Positions 13,111 to 23,279 of a DNA stretch of 64,000 bases are shown here, one piece after another; the first letter of the stretch is position 1, and each line of letters begins with the position of its first letter. Below the pieces are notes generated by a model that had not been told where the DNA came from, searched no databases, and saw only the letters and a program-made list of their open reading frames with translations. A program made the position numbers and the translations under genes. The stretch lies in the NCBI GenBank assembly GCA_948567375.1, contig OX419762.1, forward strand, positions 11,848,001 to 11,912,000, in the 5' to 3' direction. Source of the DNA: Lunularia cruciata (taxonomy: Eukaryota > Streptophyta > Marchantiopsida > Lunulariales > Lunulariaceae).

Positions 13111-13339
13111 ATGGTGGATTTGCAAAGGAAACTCAAATAGATTCAGAAATATTTCAATTCTTCATCTCATATCTCATATTTTGGTAATGTTTCTTGTATT
13201 TTATCACCAACACCAAGTTTTAAAAAATGTTTGCTCTGTCTAACTTAGACCATGAATCTCTAACTTAGACCATAAGTGTATCTTTATGTAAAATTGGAAT
13301 AAGAATTTCTCAAGATCCAAAAAGAATTCTTGGGAGCTT

Positions 13340-13750
13340 AATCTATATATTTGTAGTGCTTGAGCTTACACTTACACGGTGTGGTGTTTGGGAAGTGTGG
13401 CGTTGGGCAAGTTTACACTTCAAAGTCATTAGACATATATTGTTGGTAAAAATTTCAAGTGGCCCAATGACGCTTGTGGATGCTGTGCGATGGTGCTCAT
13501 ATGTGCAGGGAGCCACTCTCCACCTTGCTAAAAAATTTCTTGCGCCTGGCGGCACCGCATGGCACCAATAGGTGCCACTCAATGGCGCTTGTAGACAATG
13601 GAGGACGATAGGGACTGCCCTCCCACTTCAAAAGAATTATTGCACCCATCGGTGCCGAGTGGCATTGGTAGGCATTGCGTGATTTATGTAATGCTTGGGT
13701 ACGCCGGTTGGCGATGTGGAGTGCTACATGTTGCCGCTCAGGTTTTGAGT
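13340..13750. other. GC-rich segment rich in GGCNNTGGGC/GGCACC motifs
   Basis: The composition differs from the surroundings. Words such as TGGCGTTGG, GGCACCGC and GGTGCC recur on both strands. Both strands stay open for 70-80 codons without a domain. Similar word content returns at 14540-14870 and 17600-18000, so these patches are probably part of one repeat family rather than genes. Confidence 0.4.
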
Positions 13751-14129
13751 TCTTTCCTCTTAAATATTGATTTTTGCACTAAATGTGCACATTTTGGGTG
13801 TTTGGATATTCAAACTTTCTTTCCAACGTGTGGCTTTATAAACCTTCCTCTTTATAGATTTGAATAGAAGTCATTTCAAATCATTTCACTACATGAGTGT
13901 GGGGTGTTCGAAGGAGTCATTTTTCTGCATGGGGTGTTTGAAGAAGGCCAACTCATTGTGGGGTCTGAGAGAGTTGGAACTTTGAGAGGAAGAGCAAAAT
14001 TCAGAATTCAAATTGAAGGAGCGCATTTGAGATTCAAGAGAAAGGAGCACATTTGAGATTCAAGAGAAAGAGCAGGAGAGCATTTGAGAGATAGAGAAGA
14101 AGAGCAGATTGTAAATTGAATTTGAACTA

Positions 14130-15550
14130 TGGCAGAAATCTGGGGATATGAAAAGATTGTTGTTGACTAGCCAGACATGAGAAATACTCAGGAAGATGAT
14201 TTGCTCATAGCTTTTCATACCATTCAACACCCAACAAATTTCATCAAGTGGTGCTTGCTAGACAAACATCAAATTCAAATTGCTATCTTTGGAATTTGGG
14301 AGGTTGATCTGGATGTAATCGGCCTCAAAATTACACTTGGACTTCACTACCCATTTCCAGAGGTATTCTTCCAACCTTCTTAATTATTTTCTCTTCATTT
14401 CTCTCTACTTTCAAACCTTCTAGCACCTCAGGATTGTGATTTATGCACGTTAGGTCAAAATTATCAACGCCTCCCAGCCCTATCTTGCAACGCCTCCCAT
14501 CATCTTTTAGCACCATCTAGCACCGACCCTAAACCCTAAACCCTTTGTGCAAGCGCCTTTCAATGTCTCCAAGCATCACCCAGTGTTATCTTGTTGTGCT
14601 TCCCAAAATGCCTTCTCCCACAGCGGCTTCCAACCCAGCTGCGCCTTTGGGCAGCGTCATTGGGCATCAATGCATGGCATCGGGCGTCGACTCGCAGCAT
14701 TGGGTATCTACATGCAGCATTGGGCTTCTCCTTGGTGTCCCATGGGAGGCGACTCTCCTTGCATGCCTTTTGGTGCCCCCAAGTGGCACCCAATGGTGGC
14801 AACACCCAATTGTTGCTTTCTTCTTGTCTGGGGGTGACTTTGAGCGGCTACAAGCAGCACCCATTGTCTTCAGTCCTCATGATTGAGGTTTTAGCTTATT
14901 TTCTTGGTGGGTTTTGCAAGTTCTTTGATGTACAAATTTTGTGAGTTCATGGGACAAGTTTGGTAAGAGGGAGGCAGTTTCAATTGACCACAGATATAGT
15001 TAGAGATGCACTTGCCACACCAAGGGGGAGAACACCAAGATGGAGGATAATTCCTTACACAGTTGTTTCATATTGGTTTCCACAAAGGGACAAGGTTGCA
15101 AAAAGATATCTTGCAAGGCAATGTGTGTATCCTACGTTTAGAGCTTTCTTCTAGTTGATGGGTGCACTTGTTGCACCCTCTATTATTCCCAAGACTGTAC
15201 ATGGGCATTTGGTACTCAACACCAAGACCAAGTTGAGTAGATTTGGTGTGGAGGATTATGATGCGGGAGAGTCAGAATTTAGAGCTATCATTGCGGAGTT
15301 GGGGAGTTTGCAAAGCCAATTGAGGAGTCCTAAGGCATGCAGGTTCAAGGTCACCTTCCTTTGTCCAATACTCACTCATCTCTTTGTGGAGAGAGGTTTC
15401 ATTCCAGAGGAGGACGTGATGTACCTGAGTGATGGAGAGGAAGAAATTATACACAAGGGAGAGCATGATGATGATCATGAGGATGCAAATAGCTCGGATG
15501 AGGATGAGACTATCGATGATGGGGAAGATGAGGGAGAGGATGATGAGTAA
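14130..15550 (+). pseudogene. Broken plant-specific transposon-type ORF with acidic tail
   Basis: An ATG at 14130 opens a frame broken by TAG at about 14168 that continues (RNTQEDDLLIAFHTIQHP) to 14360, where PFPE is followed by GTATTC, a possible splice donor. After about 600 bp the frame resumes at 14960 with VRGRQFQLTTDIVRDAL and runs to 15550, interrupted only by TAG at 15152-15154 in the same frame. The middle part (TFLCPILTHLFVERGFIPEED) resembles the proteins annotated in plants as putative transposon protein (Transposase_32-like). The end is a long Asp/Glu run (about residues 95-131 of the last segment). I infer a decayed element-encoded gene; the resemblance is from memory of the family's style and is uncertain. 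Confidence 0.45.
14528..14545. promoter_or_regulatory. Telomere-like telo-box (CCCTAAA units)
   Basis: CCCTAAACCCTAAACCCT is two and a half copies of the plant telomere repeat. Motifs of this sort occur in plant promoters and as interstitial telomere fragments. Here it lies inside the putative intron of a dead transposon gene, so a regulatory role is doubtful. Confidence 0.5.
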
Positions 15551-15567
15551 TTGATTAGGTTTGAGTT

Positions 15568-15645
15568 TTGTCTTTTTTATTTTTTTATTTTTTTATTTTT
15601 TTTTATTTTTTTATTTTTTTTTATTTTTTTAATAAATTTTTTTTT
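15568..15645. repeat. T-rich simple repeat (TTTTTTA)n
   Basis: Runs of five to nine T interrupted by single A, directly downstream of the acidic-tail stop codon. The ORFs of Phe/Tyr/Ile here are an artefact of this repeat. Confidence 0.9.
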
Positions 15646-15799
15646 GTATGTTGGAAAACATACAGAGTTCTTTTGTATATACCATTACCGGATTTAGTAT
15701 ATGAGTTCATTTATGAAGCTTTAATTAATGAAATTGTGTATTTTTTAAATTCTAATGTGAATTTGTACTTGATGGATAACTTAATGTACCACTTGTGAA

Positions 15800-17420
15800 G
15801 AAGTGTTCAACAGATTCGGGTTGAGCCACAACCCTTACCCTTTGTTGAGATAGCTCATTTTCCCTCTTCTTCCCCTTCATCACTTTCTTTGTCTGTAGAG
15901 GGAGTTGGTGACCTCATGCATTTCAGAGTACCTTCACTTCCTTCTTGTTTTGTTGACATCACTTATATTTTACATGATTGTGTTTGAGTGATTGAATGTA
16001 GAGAGAGAAATCTCCTTGAGCGTGAGAGTAGACTAGAGAGTGTAGAGGAGAGAGAGAGATTAGTGCTTGAGCACGATAGTAGATTGGAGAGTGTAGAGAG
16101 AGAGAGATTAGTGCTAGAGCGAGAGAGACTCCTTTGTGAGCGAGAGAATTTACTTGCTGCAAAGGAGGAGAGGCATCTAACCTTGCTTACTTCTGAGATG
16201 GAGAGAGAGCAAAGATTAGTTGACTTGGACTTGGACATACTAGGTGCCGCTGCCATGGCGGAGGGTTATAGGGTCCAGTTACAAAATCAGGCACAAGAGT
16301 TAGCATATGCTATAAAGAGGTGCGGGAGTGCAAATGTTCAAGTAGAGAGGTGCGAGAGTGCACATGTTCAAGTAGAGGAGAGTGAGAGTAGTCTAGCTCA
16401 AATGAGGGCTCATGTGGCTTATCTTGGACCAAGACTACATACTATTGCTTGCTAGACCCATACTTGTCATGAGATGCAGACCTAGACTGATGCCACCCAT
16501 GTGTTAGCTCATAATGTGGAGACTCAAAGCACTCAGACTAAGTTTAGATAGAGGCTTTGTCTATCAGGAGAGTTTATTCCATGTATCCTCTTCCCAAGCT
16601 TCCTTTAGAAGAAGATTATTGTTGTGGATGTTACTTGTTTGTGTTCATTATGGATACATAGTGCTATTGGTTTCCGTGCATGGGAGAGTAGGATGACTAG
16701 GCATGGTTGGTGCACTCACACAAAGTCTAGGCCTGTAGGGTGGGTAGCCCATCTTGGTGTTAGTCATTTCATCCAGTTTTGTTTGGTACGGTTTGAGGTT
16801 ATTTTGTGGATAGATCTTATTCTGGATGGAGTGGAGTGGTTGCTAAGGAGCATGTGGCAATGGTCCAAACTCCCAAAAGGGAGTTCACACCGGGTCTTGC
16901 CTCATGGTTTGTTTGTGTTCTGCAGATATCCAGCAAGATTTTGAGTTCAGAGGACTTAGAGTTAAATCATATGACCATCTTACTTCATTAGGTTTACCTC
17001 TTTGTGATATTTTGATCCTAGATAGTTATGCACTCTCTTATTATAGGAACCATCCACATGGTGTTATCCACTCTACCTACTTCCGTCCTTATAGGGTATA
17101 GAGAGCATCATACACTTGGTCATTTGACCCTTTGATGAGTGCTTTGGCCAAAGTTTTCCATGACAATAGGCCTATTGTTAGTTAAGGAGAAGAGGAGTGG
17201 ACATCAGGTAGACTAAGTTCTTATAGTAGTGACCCATATTCTCTTCTTGCTAGTTGTATCAAGCACCAAGACTTGGATGAGAGCGAGTGGCCCCTATGGT
17301 GGTCATTGAGTCCATTTAGGATTCAACATCATGTATACCGTAGGAGACTTGAGGACGCAGTAGTAGCACTTAGACACCATGGTGCATCTCCCTCTTCTTC
17401 TTCACCTCCTCCTCTACCAT
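15800..17420 (+). pseudogene. Coiled-coil reading frame and decayed continuation of the transposon-type gene
   Basis: A Pro/Ser-rich lead-in is followed by a stop at about 15987 and then a 155-codon frame (15988-16455). This begins with heptad-like repeats of Arg, Glu and Leu (ERESRLESVEERERLVLE, then near-copies), a predicted coiled coil, and goes on with two related RCxSAxVQVE units. From 16455 to 17420 the sequence keeps coding character in shifting frames (for example KEHVAMVQTPKREFTPGL at about 16850), with many stops. It ends in Ser- and Pro-coding (TCT/CCT) repeats at about 17385-17420. It probably belongs with the 14.1-15.5 kb frame to one dead element. No host function is implied. 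Confidence 0.4.
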
Positions 17421-17599
17421 AATGACATGTTTAGGTTTTATTGGCTCCCCATTTATATACATCTTTTGTTCATTTATCCTCATGTATACATTTATCTTTT
17501 ATACTCATATATATTTTAGTTTACACTTCTTAAACTCTCATATTTTTGTCTAACTCTCATATTTTCATGTGTTGTACACTCAATTGTGCCTTATACATC

Positions 17600-18000
17600 A
17601 AACTGGACATCACTTGGCACCTATGTGCACCACCCACATCAACAGTCACCACACTTAACCCGTTACGGGTGTCACTCAACGCCAATGGATGTCAACGAGC
17701 ATCGATGAGCATCACCAATTACTCATGAGTGCCTACAAGCCCTGACAAAAAAGCACCAATTAAACACAAGTGCTACAAGCGCCTACAAGCACTTTTGAGC
17801 ATCTACAAGCACCGATGAGCATTAGCTGGCGTTAATTCAACAAAGTGTGGTAGTGAGCGGCGACTAGCGGCGGCAAAAAAGAGTTGATGGGCGGCACTAC
17901 ATGGCATCTTGGGCCGACTAGGAGCCCTGACAGAAAAACATGGGAAGAATTGAGTGGTAAGGAGCGGCACTAAGCGGTCAAGCGGCATCTAGTAGATACT
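17600..18000. repeat. Degenerate short tandem motif (CTACAAGCRCC / GAGCATC)
   Basis: Words such as CTACAAGC, GAGCATC and AGCACC recur every 10-20 bases from about 17690 to 17830, then pass into GGCGGC-type sequence to 18000. The word content resembles the patches at 13.4 and 14.6 kb. No protein is evident. Confidence 0.5.
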
Positions 18001-18249
18001 AGCAACATTTATCAAGTTTCCATAAGTCATCTTTATTATAATCATAATAAAGGTTACATGTTTGTATACTATTTGCTATGAGTAGAGTAAGATGGACGTT
18101 GAACCTAAGTGAGCACTTTGAAATAGTGACTTATTTCCTCGAGAGTTTTCCCTACCTATATGAGACTCATTTTGATTCCATGAGTGCGCTTTGATTCCAA
18201 ACTCTTCTCCTTAAATTTTGTTTATCTGCCCTAGCTTTCCTTTTATCTA

Positions 18250-19330
18250 CAATCAGTTTTTTCTCAATTTCAATTTTCATCTTCTCTATCTCTAATCTAA
18301 CATGCTCTGCTTCCATTCTCATCATTTTTTTCTCTCTTTTCCTCATGTTGGTGGCTTCTAGTTCAACTAGTCATAACTTCTCCCTGGATTCTATAGTATC
18401 TGCCTTCAACATGGTAATTTTTGCTAAATCATGAGACAATGACATATTAGGTGACAACTTGAGTACCTTACTTGCTGATATTCCACCTTTCCTCCTCTTT
18501 GGGTCATGTTGCCCTTCTTGGTCAACAAAAGCACACTTGGATCCATCCCTTGTAGAAGTAAAAGGCGGTGGTGTAATATGAAAGGCAAGTCCTCGATTGG
18601 TGGAACAAATGGAGACTCATCCTCGGGTGATAGGATTCCATTGTCCATGCCACTCGGTATATTTTCCACCCCTTGGGTGTTTGGGACCAATTGGGAACCC
18701 AAGTTAGGAAGCACCACCTTTAGAGGAGATGGGAATTGCGAGCACTCTTGTGCACCTTCATGGACCTCTTCCTCGCCAACCTCGTAAATCTCACTCAAAT
18801 TGGGATTAAAATCTCCTAAACTTACTATTGCATGTGGACTTATGTTTGTTGTGGTCCCAAACATAGCTTCTATTCTTGCAAAATGCAAGCACATTCCATT
18901 CAATTTATCTTATGTAGTTCTCCATCCTTTGCCATATTCCTTCTCGATGAGACCTTCTCTAGTAGACTTGTTCTTAAGCTCCCGAGTTTCTTTGTATTGT
19001 TTCATGTACCTCAACCATTTCTTGTAAAGCCTGTCACCTGTCATAGAAGTAGGAAATCCTTATCCCTCCCAAATCAAAAAGGTTACCATGAAACTAAATG
19101 CGGTCAATTTTTTGAATGGGCGTTTTGCAGTTCCCATCGTGAATCTATGCAAAATTCTTGGGGTCCTCCAAATAATCCAATATTTGGCTATAATTGTGCT
19201 TTGCCATGGAAAATCATTCATCCTCCTTTTTTTTGCCTAGCAAAGAAGAGCCATCCTCAATATGTCTCCAAATTTCCCTAATGGTTGTTGAAGTTGAAAA
19301 TCCAAAGATGACTTTATAGGCCCTGGATCA
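18250..19330 (-). pseudogene. Myb/SANT-like protein relic (PIF/Harbinger ORF1 type)
   Basis: Read on the minus strand, scattered frames carry a trihelix or Myb/SANT-like region: MGTAKRPFKKLTAF near 19130, then YKKWLRYMKQYKETREL, EYGKGWRTT*DKLNGMCLHFARIEAMFG down to 18830. A 159-codon frame (18903-18424) with an acidic linker follows, and then a Lys/Glu-rich coiled coil (REKKMMRMEAEHVRLEIEK) at about 18350-18250, after a TGA. The order of Myb domain, acidic linker and coiled coil is that of the DNA-binding partner encoded by PIF/Harbinger elements and of related host genes. Several stops and frame changes show it is dead. It points toward the transposase relic at 11.9-13.1 kb. Confidence 0.6.
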
Positions 19331-19479
19331 GTGTCCAAAAGTGAGTCTCGTGCACTAAAACAAGTTACTTGATCTCCCGTTGCAAAAAATTTCTTGCACT
19401 CTCGGCGTAAAATTCCTCGACTCCCAATCAATTTCTTGGTTGCCATATGGCGGTGTTGATCATTTCCCACACCAATGCA

Positions 19480-20480
19480 AAACTAGAAAACCGTTGTTTA
19501 GTTGTCTTACAACTCGCACATTTGCTCATGAGGGTGGTGAATTTGAGTTTGAAATTTTGAATTGTTGAGGAGGGGCATTTTGGATCTTGAATACGCAAAC
19601 CAAATCATAAATCATATTTGACTCATCTAACCACATGTCCACCCTCTTGAGAAAACTCAATCACTTTATCTAACCATCATTATTTAGTTATGGCATTACT
19701 ATACAGCCCGGAACATAGGGCTTGATTTTTATAAAGAAATGCAATTTGGATAAAATATACGATAACTAAATTTACAAATCGTTCATTTATTGCAACCCCG
19801 TCTTGTTATAGAGTTCACTACAAATTATTGTGAAGTTTGTTATTTATCCTTTTAGACATTAGTCAAATCTATTTATGAAACCCCTTATTATCTCATATGA
19901 CATCATACAAGTTTATTTCATTGCTACGGAGTCGTAAAATGACCACTGAAACCCTAATTTGGTCATTCATTTGATCGGCCTCCATTTGATCTGGTTCAGT
20001 GAACTTGCCCAATTCGCTAATTTCTGGTCTGCACGTGATTCTCGTCGCTACAGTTAAACTACTGTACGTCGCCGTTGACGAAGCCGGGGTTTTCGTGTTT
20101 TATCCCCTAGGTGTTATCTCCGTAAGGTTTGAGGGTCAGTTTATGCTTCTTCCCATACGTGTCGCTTGAAAGCGATAACGGAACTGAACTGATACAGTAG
20201 TTTTTAACTTACGTGGCAAGTAAAGAAGTTAAAGGCTTTGGTCATCGTTTATCATCCCCAATCCATCTGGTTACTAAAGTGCATCCATGAGCACATGCAA
20301 TGTGATCGTGGACGTTATGATGACATAGAACGTGAGTAGTTGACCAGATGAACTGGAACTCAAATTTCATGTTTCTAGGCATCGGATATCCAATTTTCGG
20401 CCGTCTCCATTTGTTTCGTTGCCGGGATCTATTCTTTTCCAAGACACAGGGAACAAAAGAAAATGCAAAATGACAAGTTC
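19480..20480. other. Unannotated AT-rich sequence
   Basis: No coding motif. A stretch at about 20100-20180 (TCCGTAAGGTTTGAGGGTC, CTTCCCATACGTGTCGCTTG) resembles the 1.79-1.85 kb tail remnant and its flank, suggesting another very old copy, but it is too diverged to call. Confidence 0.35.
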
Positions 20481-20493
20481 AGTTCAGCAGAAG

Positions 20494-20544
20494 TTCAGTT
20501 CAGTTCTTCCCATCCTTCATTTTTCCTACGCGGTCGCCTTTTTT
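20494..20544 (+). mobile_element. 51-bp tail insertion of the RLE retrotransposon, with TSD
   Basis: The segment CTTCCCATCCTTCATTTTTC, then CTACGCGGTCGCCTTTTTT, matches the last ~40 bases of the 21531-23262 element. It is flanked by GTTCAGCAGAAG at 20482-20493 and 20545-20556, a 12-bp direct repeat that I read as a target-site duplication. About ten extra bases (TTCAGTTCAG) at the 5' junction repeat the flank, as is common at 5' junctions of target-primed insertions. This is an extremely 5'-truncated copy. Confidence 0.75.
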
Positions 20545-20642
20545 GTTCAGCAGAAGATTATTTTTCTTATTTGTCTTATAGGCAGAGATTGCTACTTTGC
20601 ATTTTCCCCTTATGTGATTTCGTTACATTCTCCTGCTTATAT

Positions 20643-20775
20643 TTTATTTTACTTGTGCCTCTTGGGAAGTCCCATCAAACCGTACAAGGGGTGAGACAAA
20701 ATAGGTAAAATTGGCTAAGCCTCAATAGAGTTTTTTGGAATGGGGCTAAGCCCCAATAGAATCCTTTGGAGTCCA
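20643..20775 (-). mobile_element. Inverted tail copy of the RLE retrotransposon
   Basis: On the minus strand the order is TATTGGGGCTTAGCCCCATT, then a second, diverged TATTGAGGCTTAGCC unit, TTACCTATTTTGTCTC, CCTTGTACGGTTTGATGGGA and CTTCCCA. This is the 3' tail of the 21.5-23.3 kb element with its palindrome region duplicated. Part of another diverged copy in the same orientation may lie near 20940-20975. Target-site duplications were not found. Confidence 0.6.
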
Positions 20776-21530
20776 ACTTTTGGGAAGTTGTACTTGGTGT
20801 TCTTTATCTCCTCTTGCACTTGTTTTGCTTTGAACTCTTTTTCTTTTTCCTTTAGGAATTATATCATCTATTTTTCTTGCTAATATACAAATGATAACAA
20901 GAAGGAGAGGAAGACCACATCAAGCCTTAGAAGGTTATGACATAAGAGGTAAAACGGGGCTAAACCTTATAAATATTAGTATGAAAAATATGCCCTGCAA
21001 CACTTAAAATACTTGAATTATATAAGTAGTATAGTCTACAAACTATTGTAGCATCCTAAGGAGTATCAACTCTCTTATGGATTTAGAAGAATAGACGCGG
21101 TAAAATAGACGAGTGAGAATGCTACCCTTACTCCCAATATATGGATATGATAAATCTACCTCACAACACTTAAATGTTTAAATTATACAAATTGTATGGT
21201 CTACACCACTATGAAACACCCGAAGGAGTATGTACAGAAACATTCGCCTAATATGATTGTTTTCAAATGGATTGAATTAGCTAATGCTCATTCTAAAACA
21301 ATAGACATATGATATCTAAAGTACGCTGGATAGCAAGAAAGTGAGAATGATATCCTTGATAGCTAATATGATACACCCTAATGACAAGTACAAAATTGAA
21401 TGAACTAGCCGATAATCACCCATAAACACCGATGATTACCATAATTACAACGCTGCAAGAGTGGAACATAAAATGGTTAACGCTCATGTGTCGTCGTTAC
21501 TGTCTGAACTCGATGACAGAAAGCTATTTT

Positions 21531-23262
21531 AGCACATCGTAGGCCCTGTAGATCAGATTAGGCAGGCCTTTGACTACTCGACTACCAAGCTACATCTAGT
21601 AGGCTTGAGAGTCAAGGTGTCAAAGTGTAGGGCATGGTCCCCTTTAGGTATCCCTCCCCACCTTGAGCTTCCAGAGGGGTGTATCACATCCACAGATGGA
21701 CTTCGTGTTCTTGGAGTGCCAGTAGGATCGGAGTATTTTGTCACACGCTTCTTGGACGTTGCCCTTGCAGAGGATGTTCTCCATGTGGATGACCTTCCAT
21801 TACTAGGAGATCCGTAGGTGGCATTTGGTATACTCTCTTCCAGTATTGCTTGTCGACCATCCTACCTCATCCATACAGTTCCTCCCTCACCGTCCTTCCT
21901 ATCACGTCTGAGAGCATTTGATAGGAGGATTATGGGAGTCTTTGGTCCAGGGACTTTTGAGTGTGTGACAGGGGATTTGGCACGTAGACAGACGGCTCTA
22001 CCAATCTCATGTGGTGGGGTTGGCTTGCTTTTTATGGAGGAGATGGCACCTATAGCGTTTTTGGGTAGTTGGGCTCTCTCGGCACCCCTACTTGCCTCTC
22101 GTTTTGTGGTTGCTGATAGGCCGGTTTTGGAGACTTATGTGACAGAGGTGGAGGGAGGACCTTTTTCTCTCCATGCATTATTGCGGCAGACGAGAGATAG
22201 TCTATCCCCACGAGCACGAGAGGGTTTTCCATCGTTTGCTTCACTATCGACAGATTGGACTAGAGGTCTACAGTCCTCCTTGATGGAGCGACAGTGTGAG
22301 CATACGCTACATTCTTTCTTAGTTGACTCGTCCATTCCTCAGGCTACTAGAGCACGTCTACGCTCTTGCTCCGGCAAGGGTGCAGGCTTGTGGATCCTAG
22401 CTCGACCATGCATTAGGGCTTTCCAACTCGCACCGGCTACTTTCTCTACAGCGATTAGGTTTTGCCTAGGTTTGGTCCACCCATCTGCATCTTCACTACT
22501 CACTTGTGAGTGTGGTTCCACACTAGATGCAACGGCGGTCCACATGACACAGTGTCCTTTTGGAGGACAGAGGATAGCTACACAGGATGCCATTAGAGAC
22601 ATAGTGTTTGCTATGGCACGAGAGAGTGGATACTTAGCTTGGAGAGAGCGTTCATATGCGTTGCAGACGACACGTGTCAGGGCAGACTTATACTTGGTCT
22701 GAGATGATCAGGTGATAGTAGCGGATGTCGTGGTCACGGACCCTATGCGGGATACAGTTTCGGAGGGAGTGATTACCCATCCCCTTGGATGGGCGGTGAG
22801 TGCAGCAGCAGGTCGCAAGGTCTCCAAGTATAGGGGCATGCAGCGAGGTCACCTCTTTGTTCCTCTAGCCTTGGAGTTATATGGAGCGATGGACACGGCA
22901 TTTGACACATTTGTCAAGGAGTGCGCGAGAGCTTATCATGTTAGGCGTCAGGGGTACCACTCTCACTCTCATACTTTGTAGCTTACTTTAGACAGCGTGT
23001 GTCCATTGCTCTACAAGGGCAGTGGCTGGTGCAATCCATAGGAGAGCAATCACATTAGATGATGTTTCTTCGGATGCTCCAGTTGTGTGTAGACGGTACG
23101 ACTTGCATAGCTCGGATATCTTAGGTGCGGTAGGGCAGATTTCTCATACAGACTCTATTGGGGCTTAGCCCCATGTTACCTATTTTGTCTCTCCCTTGTC
23201 CGGCTTGATGGGGTATTCCCATCCTTCATTTGTCCTACGCGGTCGCCTTTTTTCTTTCTTTA
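21531..23262 (+). mobile_element. 5'-truncated non-LTR retrotransposon, RLE (restriction-like endonuclease) class
   Basis: The element is bounded by AAAGCTATTTT at 21520-21530 and 23263-23273, an 11-bp target-site duplication. It starts inside the reverse transcriptase and ends in GGTCGCC followed by a T-rich tail. One long coding frame reaches from the 5' junction to a TAG at 23166-23168. That stop lies inside the palindrome GGGGCTTAGCCCC, and the 3' UTR is under 100 bp. The order RT thumb, CCHC-like knuckle and PD-(D/E)xK-like nuclease places it among the RLE-bearing non-LTR groups (R2/NeSL/Utopia and relatives), not the common plant L1 or RTE types. Clade assignment needs a tree. The catalytic RT residues are missing, so this copy cannot move by itself. 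Confidence 0.85.
21533..23168 (+). pseudogene. Retrotransposon polyprotein, C-terminal part (RT thumb, zinc knuckle, RLE)
   Basis: The frame is open from the 5' junction through 22981 except for TAG at 21815-21817 and TGA at 22700-22702. Each is one transition from a sense codon (CAG, CGA). Near the start KVSKCRAWSP is the segment that follows the FADD motif in non-LTR RTs. About 290 codons later CECGSTLDATAVHMTQC is a C-x-C-x11-H-x3-C knuckle-like motif. Then RADLYL, ADVVVTDP, KVSKY and FVPLALELYG match the spaced Asp, Asp and Lys pattern of the restriction-like endonuclease. Two frameshifts (about 22970 and about 23000-23040) must be assumed to reach the C-terminal frame (RRAITLDDVSSD ... 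HTDSIGA, stop 23166-23168). Its enzymes would copy RNA into a nicked target site. Confidence 0.8.
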
Positions 23263-23279
23263 AAAGCTATTTTCATAAA

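Noticed and set aside
15568-15798. Phe/Tyr-rich ORF over the T-rich tract
   Set aside because: It is a product of the simple repeat, without protein character.
23157-23262. Dispersed GGGGCTTAGCCCC tails as an independent SINE or TRIM family
   Set aside because: The tail is contiguous with the RT/RLE ORF and includes its stop codon, so the scattered copies are best explained as truncated ends of that retrotransposon.
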